Part shown: in pieces, positions 46,864 to 55,968 of the stretch
Layout: each line of letters begins with the position of its first letter
Position numbering within the stretch: the first letter of the stretch is position 1
NCBI GenBank assembly: GCA_006226595.1
Contig: SBGP01000069.1
Coordinates: 1-64,000, forward strand
Source: Deltaproteobacteria bacterium
GTDB lineage: Bacteria > Myxococcota_A > UBA796 > GCA-2862545
Length of the DNA stretch: 64,000 nucleotides
Direction of reading: 5' to 3'
Made by a program: the position numbers and the translations under genes
Notes under the pieces: generated by a model
The model's input: the letters and a program-made list of their open reading frames with translations, nothing else
The model's database searches: none
Told to the model about the DNA's origin: nothing

Positions 46864-48110
46864 CGGACGACGCCCTGGCCGGTCGCGAGGTCCAGCGCGC
46901 GTAGCGCGTGCGCACTGTCGCCGACGTAGTCGAGGTAGGTCTGCTCGTTGCTGGCCTTCACCGTGTCGAGCTTGCCGTAGATGCCGAGCTTGTCGATAGC
47001 GATGACCGTCTTCACCAGCTGGTCAACCGCGAGCTCCATCTGCGCGCGCTGAGCCTCGCTCGGCTCGATCAGGCCCATCGCCTCGGCCTTGTACAGGGTC
47101 TCGACCCAGTGTCCGAGGAACTTGAGCCGCTGCTCGATGAGCACGACCTGGTACTCGGGGTGCTGCTTGAGCAGGCCGTCGACGAGCTCGACCTCGAACG
47201 GAAGCCTAGGGAAGAGCACCGCAAGCTCGGCGGAGATCTTGTCCTTGTCCGCGTCGCTACCGTAGCCCTTGCCGACAGCGAACATCGCGCCCTGGAGCAT
47301 GTGCGCGCCGCCGCACGTGTAGCCGAAGATGCCCTGCTTCCGCTTCTGCAGGGGCGCACCCGCCGCGAACGCATCGTGCATGAACTTCGTATCCGCGGCG
47401 AGCTTGGCCACGACGTCGCTCGTGTACTTGTCGAGCGTCATCTCGTGGCCATCGGCGGTCCACGCGAGCTCGCCTGGCGCCCAGGTCGCGATGGCCTGCA
47501 GGGCCCAGGGCGCGTCGTTGTAGCTGTCGAAGCCCGTGCGGTCACCGTGGGTCCAGCTGCGGGACAGCGCGTGGAGGTACAGGTCGGACACCGGATGCGT
47601 CGTGCCGGCGACCTGCACCTCGCGGTTGGCGGGGACGCCAATCTCGGTGAAGGCCTTGAGCAGCAGCTCGGCGTGCGGCTGGATGCGCACGGCGCCGCGG
47701 CTCGTCGGGAAGCGCACCAACGTCTTGCCGGCGACGTCCACCTCTTCGCCATAGTCGGCGAAGGTCGCGTCCACGGCGCTGCGGCCATCGGGAAGCGCGA
47801 GGTCCGGCCCGAACGCGAGCAGTGCGTGACCCAGCGCCCACGGGTGGTCGCCGACCACCGCCTCGGCGCGAACCACGGCGTCGAGTCGCTCGCGCGCCGC
47901 CGCAAGCTCGGGGGTGCTCGCCACGGGGTGCGGCACTTTCGCCTCGTGCGTCGGCGCGGTGATCACGGCGACATCGGGAAGCACGGTCGCTGCGCTGGGC
48001 GCGGGAACCGGTGCAGCGGCGGGGGCCGGCTCGGACGGCGCAGACGCGCTCGGTGAAGGCTCGCTCCCGCAGGCCGCGAGGAGGAGCGCGAGCAGCGTCG
48101 TCGACCTCAC
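46857..48110 (-). CDS. Large lipoprotein of unknown function
   Basis: This 417-residue protein has signal VRSTTLLALLLAAC with lipobox LLAAC, then a low-complexity Pro/Ala/Ser linker (about 16-45) and a helical domain. Conserved-looking pieces are HPWALGHALLAFG, YGEEVDVAGKTLVRFP, SWTHGDRTGFDSYNDAPWALQAI and YTCGGAHMLQGAMFAV, the last perhaps an active or cofactor site, but I do not know the family. The GTG start overlaps the stop of the upstream propeller protein gene (GTGA), so both probably work at the same envelope site. Confidence 0.75.
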   Translation of the reverse strand: MRSTTLLALLLAACGSEPSPSASAPSEPAPAAAPVPAPSAATVLPDVAVITAPTHEAKVPHPVASTPELAAARERLDAVVRAEAVVGDHPWALGHALLAFGPDLALPDGRSAVDATFADYGEEVDVAGKTLVRFPTSRGAVRIQPHAELLLKAFTEIGVPANREVQVAGTTHPVSDLYLHALSRSWTHGDRTGFDSYNDAPWALQAIATWAPGELAWTADGHEMTLDKYTSDVVAKLAADTKFMHDAFAAGAPLQKRKQGIFGYTCGGAHMLQGAMFAVGKGYGSDADKDKISAELAVLFPRLPFEVELVDGLLKQHPEYQVVLIEQRLKFLGHWVETLYKAEAMGLIEPSEAQRAQMELAVDQLVKTVIAIDKLGIYGKLDTVKASNEQTYLDYVGDSAHALRALDLATGQGVVRY

Positions 48111-49894
48111 GACCCGGTGCCGGTGTTCGTCAGCGTGATCGCGTCGTCCTGGAGCACGAACAGCACCCCGTTGATCACGTGGAAGCGCGGCTTCGCGGTG
48201 TTGCCCTCGAAGGTGCCCTCCCACTCGAGCTTGCCGGGCTTCTTGAACTTGAGCGCGCGGCCGCTGTCGGTGAGCACCCACAGACGCTTGCTGTCGTCGA
48301 GGGCCACGTCCCAGTATTCGAAGTCGGTCCCGAGCTCGGCCTCGCCGAGGATGGGGCCGTGCTCGAAGCCATCGAGGCTGAACATCACGAGCTCGCGGCC
48401 CTGGATCAGCCCGAGCTTGCCGTTCTTGAGCCCGACCACACCGCTGGCTCCGCCGTACTCGAGCACGAACTGGGCTTCGCGGATGCCCGTGAGACTGTAC
48501 ACGCCGACCTCGTCGCCGAGGACGGCGACCAGCCGGCCCTTCACGTACTCGAGGAAGCCCTGGCCGCCGACGCCCGCCGCCGGCGAGGAGCCGAGGTCGC
48601 TGTCGAAGCTGCGCAGATGCTTGCCGTCGCCGTCGAAGACCTGGATGCGTCCGGTCACGTCGAGCACCGCGAAGCTGTCGCCGTCCTTGCCCGGGATGAC
48701 CGCGACGTCGAGCGGGTTCACGAAGCCGCCGTCCGCCTCGGAAGGCAGACAGCCGGTCACGTAGAACGCCCGCGTGCCGAGGAACCACCGGTTCGCGATG
48801 TCCGGCGCGTCACACGCGCCCCAGGTGCCGACGAGGGCGCCCTGATCGTCGAAGCGCTGCACGCGGTGGTTGCCGATGTCGGCCACGTAGGTCTGGCCGA
48901 GCGAGTCCGCCTCGAGGTTCAGCGGCTCGCCGAACCCACGCAGCGCGCCAGGCTCCCAGCCAGAGCGGCCCCAGTTCGGCACGGGAGACGCGCCACCGAG
49001 CAGCTCCTGGTAGGCGTAGAACATCTCGGTCTTGAGCTCGAGGGCCTTCTGGGACTTCGCCCGCGCCCGCGCCGCCGCCAGCTCGACGCCCGGAATGCCG
49101 TTCGGGTTCTTGAGCTTGAGCAGGGCCTCGACCGCGATGTCCGAGCTCGGCACGGCATGCACGCGGAAGCCATACGGCACCGAGGTCGCACGGCTGTGAA
49201 GCGCGGCGAGGCCGTCGGCCGAGAACGCGATGAGCTCGTCGAGGGCCTCGCGGTCCTCGTCGTTGTCGGAGAGCGCGGCGAACAGTTCCTCGACCCGCTC
49301 CTTCTCGCGCTCGAGGCTGCGCTTGCCCGCGTCGCTGTCCAGCCAGCCAAGGGTCTTGTCGACCTGGCTCGGCACCTCGCCGGAGACGAAGTTGACGGCG
49401 ACCTCGGCAATCGCCGCGCGCTCGTCCACGAAGTTCGGGTACACCTCTTCGACCCGAATGCGCAGACGAGAGGCCTGGACCGGCTCCTCGAGACGGATGT
49501 CCGCGCGACCCGGCGCGGCATCGCTGAAGTCCGGGATGCGCGCCTCGATCTCGACGTCGTCGCCACCGGTACCACTGAAGATCAGGGTGACGGTCTTCGC
49601 GCGGGCGTGCGTCCGCAGGCTGCGGCGCCCACGGCTGAGCTCACCCGGCCAGATCGACACGGACTCGATGGTCCGCGTGCGGTCCAGACCGAGCTCGAGC
49701 CACGGCAACTCGCCGTCCTCGTTGTCCTGGATCCACGCGGTCTGCAGGTGGCCGTCGAAGGCCATGGCGGCCCGGTGGGTCGTGCCCTCCGGGTCCTTGT
49801 ACTCGCTCGAGGCCTTCACCGAAGAGGCGGCGGACGCAGGCAAGGCCCACAGAAGCGCACAGGCCGTCAGCGCCCTGAACTTGGTCGCGATCAT
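48107..49894 (-). CDS. Exported protein with discoidin-like domain and NHL beta-propeller
   Basis: This 595-residue protein has a signal peptide (MIATKFRALTACALLWALPASA). An N-terminal discoidin/NADase-type carbohydrate-binding domain follows: AAMAFDGHLQTAWIQDNEDGELPWLELGLD is its mark, given here in outline. A helical middle section leads to a propeller with NHL-type blades such as GEPLNLEADSLGQTYVADIGNHRVQRFDDQG and FVNPLDVAVIPGKDGDSFAVLD. It probably binds surface polysaccharide or envelope partners. GGAGA precedes the ATG. It is first of a two-gene unit with the large lipoprotein. Confidence 0.8.
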   Translation of the reverse strand: MIATKFRALTACALLWALPASAASSVKASSEYKDPEGTTHRAAMAFDGHLQTAWIQDNEDGELPWLELGLDRTRTIESVSIWPGELSRGRRSLRTHARAKTVTLIFSGTGGDDVEIEARIPDFSDAAPGRADIRLEEPVQASRLRIRVEEVYPNFVDERAAIAEVAVNFVSGEVPSQVDKTLGWLDSDAGKRSLEREKERVEELFAALSDNDEDREALDELIAFSADGLAALHSRATSVPYGFRVHAVPSSDIAVEALLKLKNPNGIPGVELAAARARAKSQKALELKTEMFYAYQELLGGASPVPNWGRSGWEPGALRGFGEPLNLEADSLGQTYVADIGNHRVQRFDDQGALVGTWGACDAPDIANRWFLGTRAFYVTGCLPSEADGGFVNPLDVAVIPGKDGDSFAVLDVTGRIQVFDGDGKHLRSFDSDLGSSPAAGVGGQGFLEYVKGRLVAVLGDEVGVYSLTGIREAQFVLEYGGASGVVGLKNGKLGLIQGRELVMFSLDGFEHGPILGEAELGTDFEYWDVALDDSKRLWVLTDSGRALKFKKPGKLEWEGTFEGNTAKPRFHVINGVLFVLQDDAITLTNTGTGS

Positions 49895-49940
49895 CGCTGT
49901 TCTCCGTAGAAGGCAACCCGCGAGCGGGCGACCTTCAGCC

Positions 49941-50279
49941 CTACATGCCGGAGTCGTTCTGGCAGATGTACGCCAGCTCACAGGACTCGGGCAGGGTCTC
50001 GCCGTCGCCACAGGGATGCTTCTTCATCTCCTTGAGGCACTTGCCGGCGGCCTTCTTGTCGTAGACACACCCCGAGACCTGCGCCTCGTAGCGGCCACCA
50101 AAGGAGGGCACGCACGTGTCCATGTCGGTCCAGCCGTTGAACTCGAGCACCGCAGAGTCGACGCACTGCTCGACCACGGCCCACTCACAGTAGGCCTCCG
50201 CGAAACGCACCGGGTAGTCGTCCTGCTTCACACCGCAGGCGGTGAGAACGAGGGCAGCGAGGATGGGCCAAGCCCGCAT
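49941..50279 (-). CDS. Small Cys-rich lipoprotein, paralogue A
   Basis: This 112-residue protein has lipobox LVLTAC and eight further Cys in the mature part, in an order shared with the next small lipoprotein: an AEAYCEWAVVEQC helix, a VYDKKAAGKCLKEM helix and a C-terminal CQNDSGM. Disulfides in the periplasm are likely. The function is unknown; such small lipoproteins are numerous in myxobacterial genomes. GGAGG stands 6 bases before the ATG. It is 46 bases upstream of the discoidin/NHL gene on the same strand. Confidence 0.78.
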   Translation of the reverse strand: MRAWPILAALVLTACGVKQDDYPVRFAEAYCEWAVVEQCVDSAVLEFNGWTDMDTCVPSFGGRYEAQVSGCVYDKKAAGKCLKEMKKHPCGDGETLPESCELAYICQNDSGM

Positions 50280-50389
50280 GAGGAGCCTCCAAGTTGGGCG
50301 CTACTCTATCGAAGGCGCCGGGCGTATACCAGCGATACCGCGCGATTTGCAGCCGGCCGGCCGCCAGAATCGCGTCCCCGAAACGAGAA

Positions 50390-50416
50390 GACCCCGCGGC
50401 CGAAGCTCGCGGGGTC
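50390..50416 (-). terminator. Intrinsic terminator after small lipoprotein B
   Basis: GACCCCGCG (50390-50398) and CGCGGGGTC (50408-50416) make a perfect 9-bp GC-rich stem with a 9-base loop. Read on the minus strand, TTCTCGTTT follows, so it suits termination of the gene at 50439-50756, whose stop is 22 bases upstream. Confidence 0.65.
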
Positions 50417-50438
50417 CTTGGTCCGAAGACCGACATGA

Positions 50439-50756
50439 TCACATGCCGGAGTCGGTGGCCTCGCAGACGTTGCCACAGGCGGCCGGGAACTGGTTGATGA
50501 AGTCCATGGCGTCCGCACACTCGGTCACGGCGGCCAGGCCATCCACGCAGTCCTTGGCGGCGGTGCTGTCGTAGTTGACGCACTCGCCTTCCTCACCGCC
50601 CTCTTCGGCGGCGGGGCAGTCGGCCTCGCTGGCGTAGATGCCGCAGAGAACCGCGACACGGCAGCTCTCGGCCGCCAGGTCGTCGCCGAACTTGTCCTCG
50701 GAGTAGCCACAAGCGGTCATCGCAGCGATGGCGCCCAGGAAAATGATGTTGCGCAT
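50439..50756 (-). CDS. Small Cys-rich lipoprotein, paralogue B
   Basis: This 105-residue protein has lipobox AAMTAC and the same plan as the lipoprotein 160 bases downstream: an AAESCRVAVLCG helix, a YDSTAAKDCVDGLAAVTEC helix and the ending CEATDSGM. It is more acidic (AAEEGGEEGEC). AAGGAG lies 7 bases before the ATG. It has its own terminator and a 208-base leader containing TTGACA, so it is a single-gene unit, possibly strongly expressed. Its function is unknown. Confidence 0.78.
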   Translation of the reverse strand: MRNIIFLGAIAAMTACGYSEDKFGDDLAAESCRVAVLCGIYASEADCPAAEEGGEEGECVNYDSTAAKDCVDGLAAVTECADAMDFINQFPAACGNVCEATDSGM

Positions 50757-50776
50757 ATGCGTCTCCTTTGAAGTTT

Positions 50777-50791
50777 CCTGGCGGGGCCAGG
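50777..50791 (-). other. 5'-leader hairpin of small lipoprotein B
   Basis: CCTGGC-GGG-GCCAGG forms a perfect 6-bp stem just upstream of the ribosome site of the gene at 50439-50756. It may stabilise the mRNA or tune translation; it has no T-run. Confidence 0.35.
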
Positions 50792-50819
50792 CAACGCCAC
50801 AGTTACCAGTTCGATCCGG

Positions 50820-50856
50820 ATCTGTCCACCGAATGACAAGCCTGCCGAACTGTCAA
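50820..50856 (-). promoter_or_regulatory. Candidate promoter of small lipoprotein B
   Basis: On the minus strand TTGACA (50856-50851) is an exact sigma-70 -35 box in a less GC-rich patch. The -10 is not clear: the hexamer 17 bases on is TTCGGT. The stretch also reads TGACA-n12-TGTCA, an inverted repeat. The palindrome GATCCGGATC lies at 50813-50822. Confidence 0.35.
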
Positions 50857-50904
50857 CGGATCGAAAAGCCGCGGCGTAAGCCCGTTTCGAAGGCCCGAGC
50901 AAAA

Positions 50905-50925
50905 CCCGCATTCTTCCGTTGCGGG
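50905..50925 (-). terminator. Intrinsic terminator after proC
   Basis: On the minus strand CCCGCA-n9-TGCGGG is followed at once by TTTT (50904-50901). The stem has 6 bp and lies 39 bases after the proC stop. This is a modest but typical rho-independent terminator. Confidence 0.55.
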
Positions 50926-50964
50926 GGCGCCGGGGGGTGTTGCGCCGATCGGGAGTTGATCCGC

Positions 50965-51801
50965 TCAGCTACGGGAAGATCGGCCGGAGGGCTCCTCATC
51001 CTGTCCCAGGCCACCCGCGACCCGCGCCGCCTCCTGGATGGTTCGCGCCAGCGTCGAACGGATCCGCCCGTCTTCCATGGTCAGCAGGCCTGCGATGGTG
51101 CAGCCGGCCGGGGTGGTGACCCGGTCCTTGAGGGCCGCCGGGTGCTCGCCGCTCTCGAGCACCAGCCGAGCCGCCCCCTGCATGGTCTGAGCGGCAAGCT
51201 CGACCGCCACGTCCCGCGGCAGGCCCATCATCACGCCGCCATCGGCGAGGGCCTCGAGCACGACGCAGGCAAAGGCGGGACCACTGCCGGACAGGCCGGT
51301 CACCGTGTCCATGTGCTTCTCGTCCAGGGTACGGACCCGGCCGATGGGCTGGAAGATGTGCTCGGCGAGCGCGATGTCCTCACGGGTCGCGTGGGTGCCC
51401 GGCGAGAGCACGGTCATGCCCTCGCGGATCACGCTGGGCGTGTTCGGCATGGCACGGATCACGCGAGCCCGAGGGGCCCAGCCCTCGAGCTGGGCGTTGC
51501 GCACACCCGCGCAGATGCTGATCAACAGCGTGCCCTCGAGGTCGTCGGCCACGTCCTGGATCACGCCGGAGGCGACCTGCGGCTTCACGCACAGCACCGC
51601 GACGTCGGCGAGACGCGCCGCATCGGCGTTGCTCTCGAACACGCGGATGCCGTAGCGCTCGGCGAGCTGCTGGCAGCGCTCGGGGCGATGGTGGGTGGCG
51701 AGCAGCTGCTCGGCAGGGAGGGCACCGGCCGCGAGGAGACCACCGAGGATGGCCTCGCCCATCGTGCCGCACCCGAGGATGGCGAGGGTGGGAGTGGACA
51801 T
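50965..51801 (-). CDS. proC: Pyrroline-5-carboxylate reductase
   Basis: This 278-residue enzyme makes proline from pyrroline-5-carboxylate with NAD(P)H, the last step of proline synthesis. The dinucleotide motif is LGCGTMGEAILGGLL at 9-23, VLCVKPQ follows, then MPNTPSVIREGMTVL. The signature LSGSGPAFACVVLEALADGGVMMGLPRDVA is complete, as is DRVTTPAGCTIAGL. The length is normal. AGGAGG lies 5 bases before the ATG. It is a single-gene unit, divergent from an EamA transporter and ending in a hairpin with a T-run. Confidence 0.93.
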   Translation of the reverse strand: MSTPTLAILGCGTMGEAILGGLLAAGALPAEQLLATHHRPERCQQLAERYGIRVFESNADAARLADVAVLCVKPQVASGVIQDVADDLEGTLLISICAGVRNAQLEGWAPRARVIRAMPNTPSVIREGMTVLSPGTHATREDIALAEHIFQPIGRVRTLDEKHMDTVTGLSGSGPAFACVVLEALADGGVMMGLPRDVAVELAAQTMQGAARLVLESGEHPAALKDRVTTPAGCTIAGLLTMEDGRIRSTLARTIQEAARVAGGLGQDEEPSGRSSRS

Positions 51802-51854
51802 GCGGCCTCCTCACACGCTCGACGCCGATTGGCGAGCCGAGTACACACGGCGGC

Positions 51855-52715
51855 ATGCCGGTGCCCCCGCACGTCTACGCCGTCGTCGCCGTCGCCCTGC
51901 TCGCCATCTCCGCGGCAGGGGTGCTCGTGCGTGGCGCGGAGGAGGCGCACCCGCTGGTCGTCGCCCTGTGGCGCACGCTCGCGGCCTCGGTGTTGCTCTC
52001 CCCGGCCATTCGCCGCGTGTCTCGCGAAGATGCCGTGCGCATCGGCTTCGCGGGCGCACTGCTCGCGCTGCACTTCGGCAGCTGGTTCGGGTCGCTGCAC
52101 CTGACCACCGTGCTGCGCTCCACCGTGCTCGTCACACTGGCGCCGATCTGGGTCGGACTGCTCGAGTGGGGGGTGCTGCGCTCCCCTCCCCCGCGACGAT
52201 TCTGGACCGGGGTCGGCATCGCCCTGCTCGGTGTCGCGCTGATGGCCAGTGAGCGCGGCGAGGAGGCGAGCCTCGCCGGCGACGCCCTGGCGCTGGTCGG
52301 CGGGATCTCGGGCGCCGGGTACTTCTTCCTCGGAAAGACCGTGCGGGCACGCGTCGGCATCGGCACCTACGCCTCGCTCGTGTGTCTCGCGGCGGCGGCG
52401 AGCCTGCTTCCGGTGGTGCTCGTGCTCGACCTGCCCATGGGAGGCTTTCGCACCGACACGTGGCTGTGGATCGCCGCCCTGGCCCTCGGTCCGCAGCTGC
52501 TCGGTCACAACGGCCTGAACTACGCGCTCGCGTACATCCCGGCCGCCCGCCTCACCTCGCTCACCCTGCTCGAGCCGGTGGGCGCGGCCTTGCTCGCGTG
52601 GCTGCTCCTCGGCGAACAACCGGCCGCCGCTGCCGCACTCGGCGGTGGGCTCGCGGTGGTCGGCGTGCTCGCCGCGGCGCGCGAGGAGCGCGAGGACCCC
52701 GCTACGGCTGGATGA
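51855..52715 (+). CDS. EamA/DMT-family transporter
   Basis: This 286-residue inner-membrane protein has about ten helices in two EamA repeats, for example VYAVVAVALLAISAAGVLV, TVLVTLAPIWVGLLEW, WTGVGIALLGVALMA, LTLLEPVGAALLAWLLLGE and GGGLAVVGVLAA. Family members export amino acids, nucleotides or drugs. The substrate is not evident; the divergent proC gene hints at amino acids but weakly. Its 3' end overlaps the convergent PHP lipoprotein gene by 14 bases. Confidence 0.85.
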   Translation: MPVPPHVYAVVAVALLAISAAGVLVRGAEEAHPLVVALWRTLAASVLLSPAIRRVSREDAVRIGFAGALLALHFGSWFGSLHLTTVLRSTVLVTLAPIWVGLLEWGVLRSPPPRRFWTGVGIALLGVALMASERGEEASLAGDALALVGGISGAGYFFLGKTVRARVGIGTYASLVCLAAAASLLPVVLVLDLPMGGFRTDTWLWIAALALGPQLLGHNGLNYALAYIPAARLTSLTLLEPVGAALLAWLLLGEQPAAAAALGGGLAVVGVLAAAREEREDPATAG

Positions 52716-55239
52716 CCAGCGGATCGAGCGGCGGCGTCCACCCGTCTCCGCCGACGTCCACGTAGAACGAGCCGGTCATCGCCCATGGCGTGCGGCTCGA
52801 CAGCGGACTCATCGGCGCGTCGCCCTCGGCGACCACGTGGTACACCGCATCCGCGTCCGGGGAGAGCGTGAAGCTCGCGGTGGTGGCGGTCACGGTCTCG
52901 AGCGGCAAGCCGTTCTCGTAGAGGATCAACCGGTCGACACCGATCCAGCTCGGCGAGCGCGCCTCGACGTCGAGGGTCGTCCCCGGCGTCAGCGTGCTTC
53001 CCGGCTTCTCCGAGAGCGCGAGGAACGGTCCGCGGGTCACGATGGTGTCGCCGCGCCCGTAGACCTCCATCAGCGCGTCGGGGCTGTACGCCGAGACCTG
53101 GTCGCTGCCGAAGCCGAGCCAGGTCGCCGACAGGCCGAACATCGAGTTCAGGTGCCCGTGGGAGTCGCTCACGCCTGTGGGAACGACCTTCACGCCTCGG
53201 CTCACCAGGTCCAGGTACAGCGGCAGGTACTCGTCGTAGGACCCGGCATTCATCAGCTCCATCGCGTCGAAGTCCGAGGTGTAGCGCTCGGCGTCGGAGA
53301 TCAACCCGGGCTCCCACTCGGCGAACTGGAACATGCCGGAGTCGAGTGGATGGTTGAGCTGAAGCACGAACTCGCCGTGGTGGTCCCGAAGGCGCTGCAC
53401 CATCTCGGCGGTGCTCACCTCGAAGTTCCGCCACCAGGGCACCGCCCCGCCATTGGCCCCGTCGGTGTGGACCAGCGGATACAGGTTCATGTGGCCGCGG
53501 GTCGGTGGCGACCACTCGGTGGCGACCACGCTCGCCAGGCGGTCCGAGAGACCGGCCGCCCCGATGATCGGCGCGTAGTCGGCCACGTGGTCGTGGTCGG
53601 TGCCGAAGTGCAGCTGCAGGCCCACGCCCGCCGCGCCGAGGATGCGCTCCTCCATGGGCACGGCGGCGTCCGACGAGGGCGATGCGTGGATGTGGGGGTC
53701 GCCGAGCAGGTAGCCGCCGTGATCGATGGCCGCGCCGAGGTCCGCACTCACCTCGACGGTCTGACCGGCGACGACCGTGATCGTCTCTTGATGCAGCTCG
53801 TGGCGCAGTCCGCGGTGCACGAGCACCGTGTACTCGCCCGGGAGCACGTCCAGGGTGAGGTCGTCCACGCCCCAGCCGACGCTGCCCCCGTCCGGCTCGC
53901 CCCGAAGCAGGCGCCGGTCGTCGGCCGGTCCCGCGCTCGCGGTGGCGCGCAGGCGAGCCTCGAACGGTCCGCCGTCGGTGGCGGCGATGTGGACCTGGCC
54001 GGGCTGGGCGAGGGTGAGGTCGGTGGACGTACCCCGTCCCTGAGCGAACGCGGGCCCGGGAGCTCCCTCGGCGAGTGCCGTCAACGCTTGCGCGGCGGGA
54101 ATGTCGGCGCCGTAGGCCGAGATCCCGGGCGCACCCTCCGGAAGGTCGAAGAACATGCCGCGGCCCCGGCCATCGACGAAGGTGGTCGCGGTGCCCGTCG
54201 GCGCCAGCGCCGCGAAGCGGCCGTCGGCATCGGTCACGGCCACGGTGAACGGCTCGCCATCGACGAGGATGTGCACGCGAGCGCCCGCCACGGGCCCGTC
54301 CGGGGCCGTCACCTGGCCGTCCACGGTCTGGGTCGCCCGGCCGTCGAGCGCGAGCCAGGCGTCCGTGAGCGTCGCGAGGTCCGGTCCCACCCCGTAGTAG
54401 CGGGTGTAGGTCGCGGTGCCGCCCGCGGGGATGTCCAGCGGCTCGCCCTGCCCGGCCGAGGCATCCGCGATCTCGGCGATCAGTCCGAGCGCTCCGGAGT
54501 CCAGCTCGCCGCCAGGCGGCGGAAACAGGGCCACGGCCACCTGGTTTCGCAGGCCCATGAGCCCCGAGTAGAGCCGTCCACCGCTGCTCACGCCATCGAG
54601 GCCGGTGCCGGGCTCGTAGGTCTCCATGGCCTCGAGCGAGCCCATGATGATGTCGCCAGGCGCCACGCTCACCGCGTCGTCGCCGGGGTTGCGCACGGTG
54701 GTCTCGACCTCCATCAGCCACGAGCCCGGCGCGAGCCGATAGCGGACCTGGAGCAGCAAGTCGTCGTGCTGGATCAGGTCGGGAGCCTCGAGCGCCCCCT
54801 CCGCGAGCTCGAGCTCGCCCTCCTGCCCGACGACGAGGAGGGAGGCGGCACCGCCATCGGCGCCATCCACCTCCACGAAGTAGGCCTCCGGATCGATGAG
54901 TCGCCCGAACCCCACCATGCCGGCCCACTCGTCGACCGCATCGCGCCCTGGCACGCCCTCGGGGCGCACGATGTCCGCGTCGATCACGCCGCCGCCGCTG
55001 CCCACGTAGTACGAGCCCTCGCGGTCCGACTGGATCACGAAGCGCACGCGGTCGTTGTAGAGCAGGTAGTCGCCGACGCGGCCTTCAGCGGAGATGCCGC
55101 CGAATAGCGAGGCTTCGTCGACGATCAGGCCCGCGCGGGCCGACTGCTCGTCGAGCATCTCCGTGAGGTCGACCGGATCCCGGGTCTCCGGGGAGCTGCC
55201 GGTGCACGCGATGAGGGCGAGAAGGAGAAGTGGGCGCAC
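52702..55239 (-). CDS. CehA/McbA-type PHP-fold metallohydrolase, lipoprotein
   Basis: This 845-residue protein has the lipobox LLALIAC (Cys12). The first 480 residues are beta-rich, including a carboxypeptidase-regulatory-like repeat (VDGQVTAPDGPVAGARVHIL). The PHP metal site starts with DPHIHAS (D514, H516, H518), then HFGTDHDHVADY and GVSDSHGHLNSMFG. This is the CehA/McbA family, whose characterised members hydrolyse carbamate insecticides and other esters. Natural substrates are unknown, and surface attachment suggests an extracellular one. The GTG at 55239 follows GGAGG by 4 bases, which decides the start over longer frames. Confidence 0.85.
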   Translation of the reverse strand: MRPLLLLALIACTGSSPETRDPVDLTEMLDEQSARAGLIVDEASLFGGISAEGRVGDYLLYNDRVRFVIQSDREGSYYVGSGGGVIDADIVRPEGVPGRDAVDEWAGMVGFGRLIDPEAYFVEVDGADGGAASLLVVGQEGELELAEGALEAPDLIQHDDLLLQVRYRLAPGSWLMEVETTVRNPGDDAVSVAPGDIIMGSLEAMETYEPGTGLDGVSSGGRLYSGLMGLRNQVAVALFPPPGGELDSGALGLIAEIADASAGQGEPLDIPAGGTATYTRYYGVGPDLATLTDAWLALDGRATQTVDGQVTAPDGPVAGARVHILVDGEPFTVAVTDADGRFAALAPTGTATTFVDGRGRGMFFDLPEGAPGISAYGADIPAAQALTALAEGAPGPAFAQGRGTSTDLTLAQPGQVHIAATDGGPFEARLRATASAGPADDRRLLRGEPDGGSVGWGVDDLTLDVLPGEYTVLVHRGLRHELHQETITVVAGQTVEVSADLGAAIDHGGYLLGDPHIHASPSSDAAVPMEERILGAAGVGLQLHFGTDHDHVADYAPIIGAAGLSDRLASVVATEWSPPTRGHMNLYPLVHTDGANGGAVPWWRNFEVSTAEMVQRLRDHHGEFVLQLNHPLDSGMFQFAEWEPGLISDAERYTSDFDAMELMNAGSYDEYLPLYLDLVSRGVKVVPTGVSDSHGHLNSMFGLSATWLGFGSDQVSAYSPDALMEVYGRGDTIVTRGPFLALSEKPGSTLTPGTTLDVEARSPSWIGVDRLILYENGLPLETVTATTASFTLSPDADAVYHVVAEGDAPMSPLSSRTPWAMTGSFYVDVGGDGWTPPLDPLVIQP

Positions 55240-55312
55240 GAGGCCTCCGAGAACGTCCAAGTATGCCCGACGCCGCGCGCCCTCACCTGTTTTCAGACGA
55301 CTGTTTGCGAAT

Positions 55313-55819
55313 TCACGGCAGGCGCCGCACCGCCGCCGCAAGGCCGCGAGTGTGGGCATCGAGGACGCCCGCTTGTTCGAGAGCATCCGCGAGGCGCAGC
55401 AGGTACTCGCGGTTCGCACCGCTCGGCCCGTGGGAGCGCGCGATGTGCGCGGCCATGGCCGTCACCGTGTCCGGCCCCAGCCACTCCGGGTTGTCGGGCG
55501 TCGCGACGAAGGTGCGGGCGACCACCGGTCCGTGCTCGGCGTGCACCTGGCGCTCGACGAGCTCATAGCCGCCCTGCTCGCGGACATCGAGCCGCGCCAT
55601 GGTCGTCTCCGCCGTGTCGGCGGGCAGCTCGAACACCACCCCCCAGACCGCCTCTCCGGGCACCAGGGTCACCACGCGCCCCGGTGCCTCCGGCGTGCCG
55701 CGATGATCCGGACTGCCCTGCCAGAACCTCCGTTCCCAGCCGTCGAGGCGCGCCCAGTACCGCCCCGCGAACGGGAAGTCCGGTCGCCAGATCAGCGAGC
55801 CGTAGCCGAACACGTTCAT
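55313..55819 (-). CDS. Gamma-glutamylcyclotransferase (ChaC/GGCT-like)
   Basis: This 168-residue protein begins MNVFGYGSLIWRPDFPF, the family's substrate-binding loop, and has the catalytic Glu E81 in LDVREQGGYELVE. It should release 5-oxoproline from gamma-glutamyl peptides such as glutathione. VWGVVFELP is another family mark. No strong ribosome site precedes this ATG, and an upstream in-frame ATG exists, but the fold begins here. It stands alone between the PHP lipoprotein and the macroglobulin gene. Confidence 0.85.
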   Translation of the reverse strand: MNVFGYGSLIWRPDFPFAGRYWARLDGWERRFWQGSPDHRGTPEAPGRVVTLVPGEAVWGVVFELPADTAETTMARLDVREQGGYELVERQVHAEHGPVVARTFVATPDNPEWLGPDTVTAMAAHIARSHGPSGANREYLLRLADALEQAGVLDAHTRGLAAAVRRLP

Positions 55820-55968
55820 CGCAGGGCTCGCGCGGGGGGCGGAGAGTGATGCATGTCGCATCCTAACGAGAGGCCCCAGCAGGCCCGCGGCGCTGGCCCG
55901 AAGGCCCGCGGCGTGCGAGGCTTTGACGACGGACGGTGCGTCGCCCCCACGGCGCACCCGGAGGCTCC

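Noticed and set aside
55877-55913. Repeated GGCCCGCGGCG word upstream of the macroglobulin gene
   Set aside because: Two copies of a GC-only 11-mer in GC-rich DNA are not enough to claim a repeat element or binding site.
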